Positions 1 through 8,147 of a stretch of 64,000 nucleotides of DNA are shown in pieces. This stretch comes from WRGA01 sp031553395. Its GTDB lineage: Bacteria; Bacteroidota; Bacteroidia; Bacteroidales; WRGA01. The first letter of the stretch is position 1. Each line of letters begins with the position of its first letter. A program made the translations under genes and the position numbers. Below the pieces are notes generated by a model. It was not told the origin of the DNA and made no database searches. It was given only the letters and a program-made list of their open reading frames with translations. Location: the NCBI GenBank assembly GCA_031553395.1, contig JAVBLR010000006.1:248001-312000 (forward strand). The letters are read 5' to 3'.

Positions 1-92
1 TTGATATAAAACTTCTTAAATATAGTAAGTTTTTGCTTAACAAATAGTTGCGATTTTACACATAAATTTTTAAACATCATCAGAATTTATTT

Positions 93-100
93 TACTTTTG
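93..100 (+). promoter_or_regulatory. Probable -7 promoter element for the 140-7189 operon
   Basis: TACTTTTG fits the Bacteroidetes -7 consensus TAnnTTTG and lies 40 bp before the first start codon. No TTG -33 element is evident at the usual 19-22 bp spacing. The preceding bases 1-92 show no gene. Confidence 0.45.
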
Positions 101-139
101 ATTAAAAAAATCGGTAATCTATATAATCCATAAAAAACA

Positions 140-736
140 ATGAAAAAGCTGATTATCATATTGTTTTGCATTATGTTAATCCAAACATATATCTTTGGAC
201 AAGATAAACTTTTAAAAGATTTGGATGGTGATATGAAAAACGATACGGTATATATGGAAGATTCTCGAATTGTTTGCCGTTTATCAAGTCTCAATTTCAA
301 AAAAATTCAAAGCATGGAAATCGAAATTCTGAATGAAATGTCAGGAATAAGAGCTACGAAAAACGGATTTGAGTTTTTTAATGATTGGATGAGGGCTGGA
401 TATAAAAATCAGTTCCGGTATGATAAAAATACAAAACGGATACAACTTATCGGGATGAGCCGGTATGAATTCGGTAATGCTGCAAACGACGGAAGTGGAG
501 AATCGAGCGTTAATTTACTGACAAATGATTATATCGGCAATTGGAATTACTTTGATGATGAACAAGACAAATTAATCAAAATACCGGAAATCAAAACAAA
601 AATGTATTTTGGAAAAATCTACTTGGAAAATTTCAGTGAAGAAACTTATTTTAATTTTGCAGAAAAATGTTCCGGCTTGTATTATAAAAATAAGGACAAA
701 ATGATACGTAGAAACAACAAAGATAAAAGCAAATGA
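140..736 (+). CDS. Hypothetical secreted protein, first gene of the ynb-like operon
   Basis: I do not recognise this 198-residue protein. It starts with a short basic end and a hydrophobic stretch ending at about residue 20 (YIFGQ), a typical signal peptide of this phylum, so it is probably periplasmic or outer-membrane facing. Residues 28-36 (DLDGDMKND) resemble a calcium-binding or FG-GAP-like loop, but one copy is too little for a call. The C-terminal tail is lysine-rich. Its last codons overlap the start of the CDP-alcohol transferase by ATGA, so it is translationally linked to the lipid-enzyme operon and may serve it. Function unknown. Confidence 0.75.
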   Translation: MKKLIIILFCIMLIQTYIFGQDKLLKDLDGDMKNDTVYMEDSRIVCRLSSLNFKKIQSMEIEILNEMSGIRATKNGFEFFNDWMRAGYKNQFRYDKNTKRIQLIGMSRYEFGNAANDGSGESSVNLLTNDYIGNWNYFDDEQDKLIKIPEIKTKMYFGKIYLENFSEETYFNFAEKCSGLYYKNKDKMIRRNNKDKSK

Positions 737-1335
737 TATCAATTTACAACATAAAACCACAATTTCAAAAGTTATTAACACCGGTTCTTACATTTCTTTA
801 CAAAAAAAATATTACAGCCAATCAAATTACGATAAGCGCTTGTATTTTATCACTTGTTATTGGTATATTATTCTGGTTTGCAGAATCTAACCGATTGTTA
901 TTTCTAGCGCTTCCCATAGGTTTATTACTCAGGATGGCGTTGAATGCATTGGATGGAATGATGGCGCGAAAATACAATCAAACTTCACTCAAAGGCGAAT
1001 TACTAAACGAATTGGGTGATGTTGTTTCTGATGTTTTTGTATTTTTTCCATTATTAAAATTTCAACCCGAAAGCATATATCTTGTAGTTGTGTTTATTGC
1101 ACTTAGTATTGTGAATGAATATGCCGGAATTATGGGTAAAGTAATATCCGGAAAAAGAAGATACGAAGGTCCTATGGGTAAGAGCGACAGAGCTTTTCTA
1201 CTTGGAATCTACGGAATTTTGTGTTTTTTATCAATAGGAATATCTTCCTATTCGATGTGGATTTTTATCATTATTAATTTACTATTACTTGTCAGTACCG
1301 ATATCCGGATTAAGAAAACATTGAAAGCTCAATAA
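733..1335 (+). CDS. ynbA: CDP-alcohol phosphatidyltransferase family protein, YnbA-like
   Basis: An integral membrane protein of 200 residues with about six hydrophobic segments. Family members transfer a phosphatidyl group from a CDP-lipid to an alcohol. The CDP-OH motif is recognisable at residues 71-96 (D74-G75, A78-R79, G88, D96), but the first and third aspartates of the canonical D-x2-DG-x2-AR-x8-G-x3-D-x3-D motif are Asn71 and Asn92. From memory, E. coli YnbA is almost the same length and carries the same substitutions; this was not checked. It overlaps the genes on both sides by 1-4 bases, so it sits inside a tight operon with a CdsA paralogue. Whether it is a transferase with altered chemistry or inactive is open. 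Confidence 0.82.
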   Translation: MISIYNIKPQFQKLLTPVLTFLYKKNITANQITISACILSLVIGILFWFAESNRLLFLALPIGLLLRMALNALDGMMARKYNQTSLKGELLNELGDVVSDVFVFFPLLKFQPESIYLVVVFIALSIVNEYAGIMGKVISGKRRYEGPMGKSDRAFLLGIYGILCFLSIGISSYSMWIFIIINLLLLVSTDIRIKKTLKAQ

Positions 1336-2168
1336 TGACCAACAAACAAGTAACCAGTAACAATAAATTTGCCGATGTCCCTGTAAGAGTAAGAAGTTGG
1401 GGAATAATTATAATCATTCTGTCTGTCGCTCTTATTCATCCGGCACTAACATGCTTATTCGTTTGTTTTTTGTCCTTTTGGGGAATGACGGAATATTTTT
1501 CGATAATTGGCATTTATAGCAAGAAAATAGTATACCTGTTTTATGCTATCATCCCGATTCAGTATTATTTTTCTTATACAAATGAACATACATTATTCAT
1601 ATATATCTCATTATCATCTATCTTAGCTGCAACTCTATTGTATTTTTTTCTTTTCAAAGGAAAACAAAGTCTTTGGATAATTCTAGCTATGCTCACATGT
1701 GTTGTAGCAATCGGACATTTATCATTCATTCGAAATTTGGATTTATCACTATTCAACACCAATGGTATAAAAATCTTTTTGTTACTCGTTATTCTTACCG
1801 AATTGAACGATGTATTCCAATATCTGACCGGAAAATTTTTCGGAAAAAGAAAAATCACACCGAAAATTAGTCCGAATAAAACTGTTGAAGGCTTTTTGGG
1901 AGGTGTTATTTTAACTACCATTTTAGCCAATTGTCTTGGATTATTTTTGTTACCCGGAAAATCCATTTTTATTTATTCGGCATTGGGAATATTGATAAGT
2001 ACTTTAGGATTCTGCGGAGACCTTTACATGTCATTTGTAAAAAGAACTTTCGGCGTAAAAGATACGGGCAACCTTATTCCCGGACATGGAGGAATGTTGG
2101 ATAGAATTGACAGCTTGATAGTTGTAAGTCCGGTATATTATTGGTTGATTTGTCTGTTTTTCCCCTAA
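1335..2168 (+). CDS. ynbB: CdsA-family phosphatidate cytidylyltransferase paralogue, YnbB-like
   Basis: A polytopic membrane protein of 277 residues with about eight hydrophobic segments. The CdsA signature is complete near residues 233-260: S-F-V-K-R, then V-K-D, then PGHGGMLDRID, which holds the metal and CTP-binding residues. It should make a CDP-activated lipid from CTP and a phosphatidate-like substrate, matching the CDP-alcohol enzyme just upstream (one-base overlap). E. coli YnbB is a CdsA paralogue; I recall a report linking it to the glycolipid MPIase, unverified here. The last three codons and the TAA stop lie in or at the left arm of a palindromic repeat starting at 2162, so the C-terminus may have been reset by that insertion. 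Confidence 0.85.
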   Translation: MTNKQVTSNNKFADVPVRVRSWGIIIIILSVALIHPALTCLFVCFLSFWGMTEYFSIIGIYSKKIVYLFYAIIPIQYYFSYTNEHTLFIYISLSSILAATLLYFFLFKGKQSLWIILAMLTCVVAIGHLSFIRNLDLSLFNTNGIKIFLLLVILTELNDVFQYLTGKFFGKRKITPKISPNKTVEGFLGGVILTTILANCLGLFLLPGKSIFIYSALGILISTLGFCGDLYMSFVKRTFGVKDTGNLIPGHGGMLDRIDSLIVVSPVYYWLICLFFP

Positions 2169-2291
2169 ATCCCCTAAAGGGGACTTTCTTGGCAATCCAA
2201 ATAGATATGTATAATCAAACAAATCGTAAGAAATGTTCTAAAAAATGATTATTTCACCTCTGCAAAGTCCCCTTTAGGGGATTTAGGGGTA
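2162..2291. repeat. REP/BIME-like palindromic element, subtype A
   Basis: Two inverted arms (CCCCTAAATCCCC then TAAAGGGGACTTT, and its complement at 2266-2290) enclose about 80 bp. Each arm folds on itself as CCCC-TAAA-GGGG. Sequence just inside the arms (TTGCCAA-type on one side, GCAGAGGTGAAAT-type on the other) is shared, in reverse orientation, with the element at 30118-30253, while the centre differs. The left arm supplies the stop codon of the upstream gene. Confidence 0.85.
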
Positions 2292-2303
2292 TTTTTTATA
2301 AAA

Positions 2304-3344
2304 ATGGAAACAAATCATAAATACAATAAAGCCATTGTCTTTTCCGGTGGTGGTACTCGATTTGCTATTTATTGCGGAATATTCACTGCATTGGAAGATA
2401 TCGGGTTGAAACCTGATTTAATTATTGCTTCATGTGGAGGCGCTATTGCTGCAACTATTATCAATTCTTTTCAAACAAACGAAGAACGAAAGGCCTATCT
2501 TCAATCGGAAGAATTATTCGAATTTATCCGAAACACACAGCTTACTAAAGAGAAAATGCTTAACCGTATCGGCTGGGATTGCTTGAAAATGATACGCTCT
2601 AAAGATTTTGCGCCTCACATTGAAAATATATTTGAAAAGTATCTGGTAGACATGCCAATAGATTTAGAACAATATTTACCATCCCTTTCTTCAACATTCG
2701 GATTAAATATTCCATCCATATTAATCGGGTCACGGGTTTTATTCGATAAATCAGCTATTGGTAGAATAAGAAATAATAAAAAGCTTTTTCGAAAGGTTAT
2801 TTTTACAGATAAGAATATAGCTCAATACATAGATTGTGAAAAAATCGAAATTCAATCGGATAATTATTTCAATAGCGCCATAGATTCGGATATTGAGATT
2901 ATTACAGATATTCCAATGATAACTGCCATGCGGATTTCCATGTCTGACATGTTTTATGTTCAGCCTGTACATTATCAAAACCAATATTATATGGGAGGAG
3001 CTGTTGATCTAGTTCCGGTAGAATTAGCCCAATTTATGGCTGATTTTGTTATTCTTGAAAAAAAACGGGAATATAGTCGAATGGAAGAATCCATTGTTCG
3101 TGCTGTTTTTGGGTTCAGTGGAAATCAACGTCTCGATGAGATTAAAAATAAAAGCATAGATTATTGGATAAATACGAGCGATGATAGTCAATCGTTAAAA
3201 GGATATTATGTACAAAAGAAAATTGATTGGCTACGATTTCAAGTCAAGATGATATTGCCCGATTCATTTCAAAAATTTAAAGAAGACATGGAATTTCAGT
3301 GGCAATACGGATATAAAAAAGCAGCAAAACTTATAAACCAATGA
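2304..3344 (+). CDS. Patatin-like protein with altered catalytic dyad
   Basis: The 346-residue protein has the patatin fold landmarks: the oxyanion-hole motif S14-GGG-TR at residues 14-19, and a nucleophile-elbow region at 42-47. In active patatins the elbow reads G-x-S-x-G-A; here it is A-S-C44-G-G-A, so Cys replaces the serine. The dyad aspartate of the D-G-G/A motif is Met230 (YYMGGAVD). Both changes are clear in the DNA. The protein is either a non-hydrolytic lipid-binding relative or an enzyme using other residues. It ends in an ATGA overlap with the SDR gene, inside the ynb-like operon, which points to a lipid-related role. Confidence 0.75.
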   Translation: METNHKYNKAIVFSGGGTRFAIYCGIFTALEDIGLKPDLIIASCGGAIAATIINSFQTNEERKAYLQSEELFEFIRNTQLTKEKMLNRIGWDCLKMIRSKDFAPHIENIFEKYLVDMPIDLEQYLPSLSSTFGLNIPSILIGSRVLFDKSAIGRIRNNKKLFRKVIFTDKNIAQYIDCEKIEIQSDNYFNSAIDSDIEIITDIPMITAMRISMSDMFYVQPVHYQNQYYMGGAVDLVPVELAQFMADFVILEKKREYSRMEESIVRAVFGFSGNQRLDEIKNKSIDYWINTSDDSQSLKGYYVQKKIDWLRFQVKMILPDSFQKFKEDMEFQWQYGYKKAAKLINQ

Positions 3345-4075
3345 AAATATTTATCACCGGAGGTACCTCAGGGATAGGAACTGCTCTTGTTCAAAAATAC
3401 TTGAAAGCAGGTCATGAAGTCGGAATATGCAGTCGAAATGCACAAAATATTTATTCAACGATAGATAATCATCCGAATTTAAAAGCATATTCGTTGGATG
3501 TGTATGACAAAACCGCATTAGCTGAAGCTGTTTCTGATTTTTCAAATGGAGAATTGGATATTATGATTATCGCTGCCGGAAATTATACCGAAAGTATTCA
3601 TCATAAAACGACTTACGAAGAAAGTACAACTATGCTGAAAGTAAATATCATTGGTGCTTTGAATGCATTTGAAGTTGCCCGTGAAATTATGGGTAAACGA
3701 AAAAAAGGCCAAATCGTAGCCATAGCGTCTGTTGCTGGATTACTCGATTATCCGCAAGCATCCATTTATGCAAAAACCCGGAGAACGCTTATTCAATTAT
3801 GTGATACCTATCGAAGGACATTATCCGATTTTGGGATAACCGTTACAACGATTGTTCCGGGATATATTGATACGCCACGCCTGCGGGAACTTAATGATAA
3901 TGATTTGTCAAAAAAACCGTTTGTTATAAGTTGCGAATATGCTGTTGGAACCATTATCAAAGCAATCGAACAGAAAAAAGAAATGGTTATTTTTCCTGTA
4001 AAAATGAAATACTTGATTCGATTTCTATCCATATTACCGAAAGGGTTGTTAAGTTTTATTATGAAGAAAAGGTAG
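3341..4075 (+). CDS. Short-chain dehydrogenase/reductase
   Basis: A 244-residue classical SDR. The nucleotide-binding glycine motif TGGTSGIG is at residues 6-13, an NAG-like A-A-G follows the fourth strand, and Ser130 and Tyr143 are spaced 13 apart as in active enzymes. The catalytic lysine of YxxxK is replaced: the sequence is Y143-A-K-T-R147. An arginine may still help, or Lys145 may shift in. The C-terminus is hydrophobic (RFLSILPKGLLSFIM), suggesting membrane association, which fits a lipid or quinone-like substrate. Start and ATGA overlap tie it to the patatin-like gene. Substrate unknown. Confidence 0.82.
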   Translation: MKIFITGGTSGIGTALVQKYLKAGHEVGICSRNAQNIYSTIDNHPNLKAYSLDVYDKTALAEAVSDFSNGELDIMIIAAGNYTESIHHKTTYEESTTMLKVNIIGALNAFEVAREIMGKRKKGQIVAIASVAGLLDYPQASIYAKTRRTLIQLCDTYRRTLSDFGITVTTIVPGYIDTPRLRELNDNDLSKKPFVISCEYAVGTIIKAIEQKKEMVIFPVKMKYLIRFLSILPKGLLSFIMKKR

Positions 4076-4154
4076 TTGTTAGTTATTGGTTGTTTGGACT
4101 CATCTTGCAATCAAATAACAAATAACAAATAACTAACAACCAATAACAGATAAC
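4073..4154. repeat. Iterated-word inverted repeat between SDR and ynbD genes
   Basis: The left arm (GTTGTTAGTTATTGGTTG) is complementary, with shuffled word order, to the right arm built of repeated AATAAC/CAATAAC words. It lies directly after a stop codon and can form a hairpin, though the next gene follows only a few bases later, so it may attenuate rather than end transcription. Confidence 0.55.
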
Positions 4155-4158
4155 AAAA

Positions 4159-5448
4159 ATGAGCAAAAACGTCACCATAGTAGAAAAAATTTGTTGGCTT
4201 TGCCTGAGCTATGTGATTTTCTTTCTAGTATATAACTTTTGCGGCTGGTATGCTTCAAATGCAAGTAGTGTGGATTCATTTGTATTCAAATTCGAATATC
4301 ATATTCCTTTTCTGCCTTGGATGATTATTCCTTACATGAGCAGCGGACTGTTTTTTGCACTTGTATTCTTTTTGTGTTCATCTAAAAACGAATTACGACT
4401 TTTAACCAAAAGAATAAATTTTGTAACAATAGTTTCCGGATTGTTTTTCATCTTGTTTCCTTTGAAATTCACACTTACAAAACCCGAAGTAACTAATTCC
4501 TTTTATAATTTCTGTTTTCAGTTTCTAAATAAATGGGATACGATTTATAATCAGGCGCCATCGCTTCATATCAGTTATATTTGTATTTTTTGGTCGGTCA
4601 TTCGCAAGAATATATCAGGTAAATGGAAATTAATAATTGGGATTTGGCTTCTATTAATGGGAATTTCTACATTAACTGTTTTCCAACATCATCTTATTGA
4701 TATAATTCCAGCATTAATTTTGATTTGTATTACTTTCATTATCTTTTCCGAAAAAGACAAAAGAAATGAACATATTGGAATGGTATATTTCTTTTTCAGC
4801 AGTTTATCGACACTAATTGCATTATTAATTTATCACTATTTTTCAAATTTCGGATTACTCATATTATGGATTTCGACAACATTATTTTTAGTCGGACTTG
4901 CATATTTGCATTCAAATGCAAAATTTATCAAAAGGGCAAATGGAACAATAAGTATAATCAACAAAATAATTTATTTTCCATATATCATTGTCTATAAAAT
5001 AATATGGAAGTATTTTCGTAAAAACTCAAAACATCCGATAATTGAGATTTTACCTCAGGTTTTTGTTGGGGCAAGACTTTCCTCCAAAGATGTTATTGAT
5101 TTGAGTATAGATGCATCGATGACTGTTATCGATTTATCAGCAGAACTGGAAGAAAATAAAATTATACGTAAAAACTGTAGATATTTTTCATTTCCTTTGC
5201 TGGATATTGGAGCTATAAATCAGAAAGAAATTGAGGAGATATTGGATTTGGTTTCAGAAAAATATACCAATATAAAACTGGATGAAAAAATATACATTCA
5301 CTGTTTAATGGGCTATTCCCGAAGTATATTTATCGGTGTATTATTTCTGAAAAGGCAATTGAATATTAATATAAAAGAGGCGATTGATATTGTAAAAGAG
5401 AAGTCGCCTCAAGTGGTATTACCTGAATATTTATTAAATGCAACTTAA
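4159..5448 (+). CDS. ynbD: PAP2 phosphatase fused to dual-specificity phosphatase, YnbD-like
   Basis: The 429-residue protein has an N-terminal membrane part with several segments and a soluble C-terminal domain. The membrane part has PAP2-type motifs: P-S135-L-H137 and S170-TLTVFQ-H177 followed by D181, the variant seen in the inositolphosphorylceramide-synthase-like PAP2 group. The C-terminal domain carries a full cysteine phosphatase loop, H381-C-LMGYS-R388-S, with Cys382 as nucleophile. Length and domain order match E. coli YnbD (about 430 residues). It probably dephosphorylates or transfers a lipid head-group phosphate at the membrane. It sits between the SDR gene and the hydrolase-methyltransferase gene. 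Confidence 0.85.
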   Translation: MSKNVTIVEKICWLCLSYVIFFLVYNFCGWYASNASSVDSFVFKFEYHIPFLPWMIIPYMSSGLFFALVFFLCSSKNELRLLTKRINFVTIVSGLFFILFPLKFTLTKPEVTNSFYNFCFQFLNKWDTIYNQAPSLHISYICIFWSVIRKNISGKWKLIIGIWLLLMGISTLTVFQHHLIDIIPALILICITFIIFSEKDKRNEHIGMVYFFFSSLSTLIALLIYHYFSNFGLLILWISTTLFLVGLAYLHSNAKFIKRANGTISIINKIIYFPYIIVYKIIWKYFRKNSKHPIIEILPQVFVGARLSSKDVIDLSIDASMTVIDLSAELEENKIIRKNCRYFSFPLLDIGAINQKEIEEILDLVSEKYTNIKLDEKIYIHCLMGYSRSIFIGVLFLKRQLNINIKEAIDIVKEKSPQVVLPEYLLNAT

Positions 5449-5476
5449 CTATTGAACTCGTAATAATAAAATTAAA

Positions 5477-7189
5477 ATGAATACAGCAACTTTCACTTCT
5501 TTCGACAACGCAGAGTTATTCTATAGAGAATGGAATTATGCACCTTCTCAGAAAACAATCATCATACTTCATCGTGGACATGAACATTCGGGCCGATTGA
5601 ATGATTTTGCAACCGATAAACGGTTTGCCGGATACAATATATTTGGTTATGACCAACGGGGACTGGGTTATACAAAAGAAAAAACATCGCCTGTATTCAT
5701 GGATTATGTGCGTGATCTAAATACTTTTATTACTTATTTAAATAAAAAATACGGAGTCAAGCAAGAAGATATTTTTGTTGTTGCCAATAGCATTGCCGGG
5801 GTAATTGTTTCGGCATGGGTACATGATTTTGCACCGAGAATTGCAGGAATGGCTTTACTCGCTCCGGCTTTTCAAATCAAGTTGTATGTTCCGTTTGCAA
5901 AAGAATTTATCGCGTTAGGAACAAAATTAAATAAAAACCTGATTGTTCCGAGTTATGTAAAATCAAAAGTGCTGACTCACGACAAAAAAGAACAGGATGC
6001 CTATAATACTGACCCGTTGATTACCAAATCGATTGATGGACGCATGTTGGTTGACATGTTGGATGCCGGCAAAAGAATAGTTGACGATGCGGCTGCGATT
6101 AATATTCCAACAATGATTCTTTCTGCTGAAAAAGATTATGTTGTTCAACATAAAGGACAAAAACAGTTTTTTATCCGTTTGGAATCCAAATGCAAGGAGT
6201 TTATCGAACTGAAAGGATTCTATCATGGAATCTTGTTCGAGCAAGAAAAAGAAATTGTTTATGACCATATCTTACGGTTCATGGAGAAAAGCTTTAATCA
6301 AAACATTCCTCAACCTGATTTAGAATCGGATAAATTTTCAAGTGATGAATATGATGTTCTTTCATTAAAGATGATACCTGTTGCCGAACGAATGAACTTT
6401 GCATTTCAAAAATGGTCATTAGGCAAGATAGGTTTCCTAAGTCAAGGAATGAAGATTGGTATGAAATATGGCTTCGATTCGGGTATATCGCTCGATTATG
6501 TCTATAAGAATAAGCCCAAAGGAAAATTAGGATTCGGTAAAATGATGGATTACTCTTACTTGAATGCTATCGGTTGGCGTGGTATCCGGATACGCAAACA
6601 GAACCTGTTAAGTTTAATCGAATCTCAAATCAATAAACTACAGGAACAAAACAAACCGGTTAAAATATTGGATATTGCCGGAGGAACGGGTAATTATCTG
6701 TTCGACATTAAAAATAAATATCCGGATGCCGAAATTGTAGTAAATGATTTTAAACCGGAAAATGTCGAATTCGGACAAAAGATTATTACTGAATCCGGAA
6801 TCAGCAATATGTGTTTTACCAATTATGATTGCTTTGATAGTGAAACATACCGGAAACTCAATTTCACTCCGAACATCGTAATTATTTCAGGTATTTTCGA
6901 ACTGTTTGGCAACAACGAACAAGTTAATCATGCTGTATCCGGCACTGCATCTATATCCGAACCCGACGGAGTTATCATTTACACCGGACAACCATGGCAT
7001 CCACAACTAAAAATGATTGCTTATGTTCTTAACAGTCACCGAGGCAATGCTTGGGTTATGAGACGTCGTTCCCAAAAGGAATTAGACCGTATTTTTGCTT
7101 TCAATAACATTGAAAAGGAAAAAATGCTAATAGATGATTACGGTATTTTTACAGTGTCTTGCGGAAAAATTAGTGTCCCAATGAGTTAA
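5477..7189 (+). CDS. ynbC: Bifunctional alpha/beta hydrolase and SAM methyltransferase, YnbC-like
   Basis: Residues 1 to about 275 form an alpha/beta hydrolase: H-R-G near residue 32, a nucleophile elbow A-N-S105-I-A-G (glycines of GxSxG replaced by alanine), an acid in SAEKD, and a histidine in GFYHG. Residues from about 380 to 570 form a class I methyltransferase with motif I L-D399-IAGGTG and the acidic N-D-F at the end of strand 2. The fusion and length (570) match E. coli YnbC (about 585). Together with ynbA, ynbB and ynbD homologues this completes the cluster. It could cleave and then methylate, or release, a lipid-linked product; the product is unknown. Confidence 0.85.
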   Translation: MNTATFTSFDNAELFYREWNYAPSQKTIIILHRGHEHSGRLNDFATDKRFAGYNIFGYDQRGLGYTKEKTSPVFMDYVRDLNTFITYLNKKYGVKQEDIFVVANSIAGVIVSAWVHDFAPRIAGMALLAPAFQIKLYVPFAKEFIALGTKLNKNLIVPSYVKSKVLTHDKKEQDAYNTDPLITKSIDGRMLVDMLDAGKRIVDDAAAINIPTMILSAEKDYVVQHKGQKQFFIRLESKCKEFIELKGFYHGILFEQEKEIVYDHILRFMEKSFNQNIPQPDLESDKFSSDEYDVLSLKMIPVAERMNFAFQKWSLGKIGFLSQGMKIGMKYGFDSGISLDYVYKNKPKGKLGFGKMMDYSYLNAIGWRGIRIRKQNLLSLIESQINKLQEQNKPVKILDIAGGTGNYLFDIKNKYPDAEIVVNDFKPENVEFGQKIITESGISNMCFTNYDCFDSETYRKLNFTPNIVIISGIFELFGNNEQVNHAVSGTASISEPDGVIIYTGQPWHPQLKMIAYVLNSHRGNAWVMRRRSQKELDRIFAFNNIEKEKMLIDDYGIFTVSCGKISVPMS

Positions 7190-7209
7190 TATGCTAATAA
7201 AAAATGCCT

Positions 7210-7217
7210 TAACTTTG
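7210..7217 (+). promoter_or_regulatory. Possible -7 promoter element before the Spy-like gene
   Basis: TAACTTTG matches TAnnTTTG exactly, 22 bp after the ynbC stop. It would give a leader of about 260 bases before the start at 7482. No clear TTG lies at the expected spacing. The rest of 7218-7481 shows no gene. Confidence 0.35.
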
Positions 7218-7481
7218 ATTTACAATATCGGGGTATAATTAATAAGTTCTTATTGTTTGGTTAACAAAACCACCACACAAATGAATAGATAACTATTTGT
7301 ATTTCAGTGATTATATTTAACAATGTACAACTATCATTAATACTTAGGCTTTCGAATCAGCGGCTTTGGGTAATAAATATTAAAAAGCTTATTTTTTCAA
7401 TTAAGATATACAACCTTTTGTTGATAGGTATGTTTTTATTATGAAAACACAAAATGAAGATCATTCACTAATCAACTAAAA

Positions 7482-7982
7482 ATGAAAAAAATGGAAAAGA
7501 AAATTAAGTTTTTATTAGCTACATTGATGTTAGGAGTTACTATCAGTTTATCGGCACAAACTACACAAAGCGGTCAGCCAACAGGTACTAAATCGACACA
7601 AAGTACTCAACAATCTACGCAGAAAAAGTCTATGACTCCTCAGGAAATTGCTCAAAAAGAAACGGATAAAATGACAAAAAGCCTGACTTTAACGGCTGAA
7701 CAACAAACAAAAATTCAGGCAATCAATCTTAAGTATGCTCAACAAAGAAACGAGCATATGCAAAAAATGAAAGAATCGAAGGCAGCAATGACCGAAGATC
7801 AAAAAAAACAAATGAAGGCTAACATGGAAACAAGTGCAAATGCACAAGATGCCGAATTCAAAACTGTCCTTACATCAGAACAATACCAAAAGTATTTAAC
7901 AAATAAAGAAAGTAAGGTTAAAAAAATTGAACAAAAGGTAGAAAAAGGAGTTGATAAGGAAGTTGATAAAATCAAGAAATAG
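7482..7982 (+). CDS. Spy/CpxP-like periplasmic protein (DUF4890-type)
   Basis: A secreted protein of 166 residues with a signal peptide ending at LSAQ. After a Thr/Ser/Gln-rich linker it has two LTxEQ motifs (LTLTAEQQ near residue 71 and LTSEQYQKY near residue 127) separated by a charged helical stretch, the layout of the Spy/CpxP and DUF4890 group of small helical periplasmic proteins. The tail is lysine-rich. In related proteins the role is periplasmic chaperone or stress sensing; here that is inference. It stands alone with its own strong hairpin terminator. An ATG nine bases downstream is an equally possible start. Confidence 0.75.
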   Translation: MKKMEKKIKFLLATLMLGVTISLSAQTTQSGQPTGTKSTQSTQQSTQKKSMTPQEIAQKETDKMTKSLTLTAEQQTKIQAINLKYAQQRNEHMQKMKESKAAMTEDQKKQMKANMETSANAQDAEFKTVLTSEQYQKYLTNKESKVKKIEQKVEKGVDKEVDKIKK

Positions 7983-7998
7983 TAATTTTCTAAAATAG

Positions 7999-8043
7999 AA
8001 AATGGAAAGTTGAAAGTGAATCACTTTCAGCTTTCCATTTTCA
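7999..8043. terminator. Long hairpin after the Spy-like gene
   Basis: A near-perfect stem: GAAAATGGAAAG and GAAAGTGA on the left pair with TCACTTTC and CTTTCCATTTTC on the right around a very short loop. It starts 17 bp after the stop codon. Confidence 0.7.
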
Positions 8044-8098
8044 ACATTCAACTCATTCATCAATAATATGATGAATCAACATTCGATTTACTTCATAC

Positions 8099-8132
8099 AA
8101 AATGCCTTCTATCAATTAGATAAAAGGCATTT
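8099..8132. terminator. Hairpin terminator between convergent genes
   Basis: AAATGCCTT pairs with AAGGCATTT around a loop containing CTATCAATTAGAT. It lies just beyond the stop of the minus-strand gene at 8148 and is flanked by A and T runs, so it can serve both directions. Confidence 0.6.
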
Positions 8133-8147
8133 CGGCATCATCACTTT

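Noticed and set aside
8089..8100. CTTCATACA near 8090 as a further LytTR site
   Set aside because: There is no second copy 21 bp away and no promoter element at the right distance.
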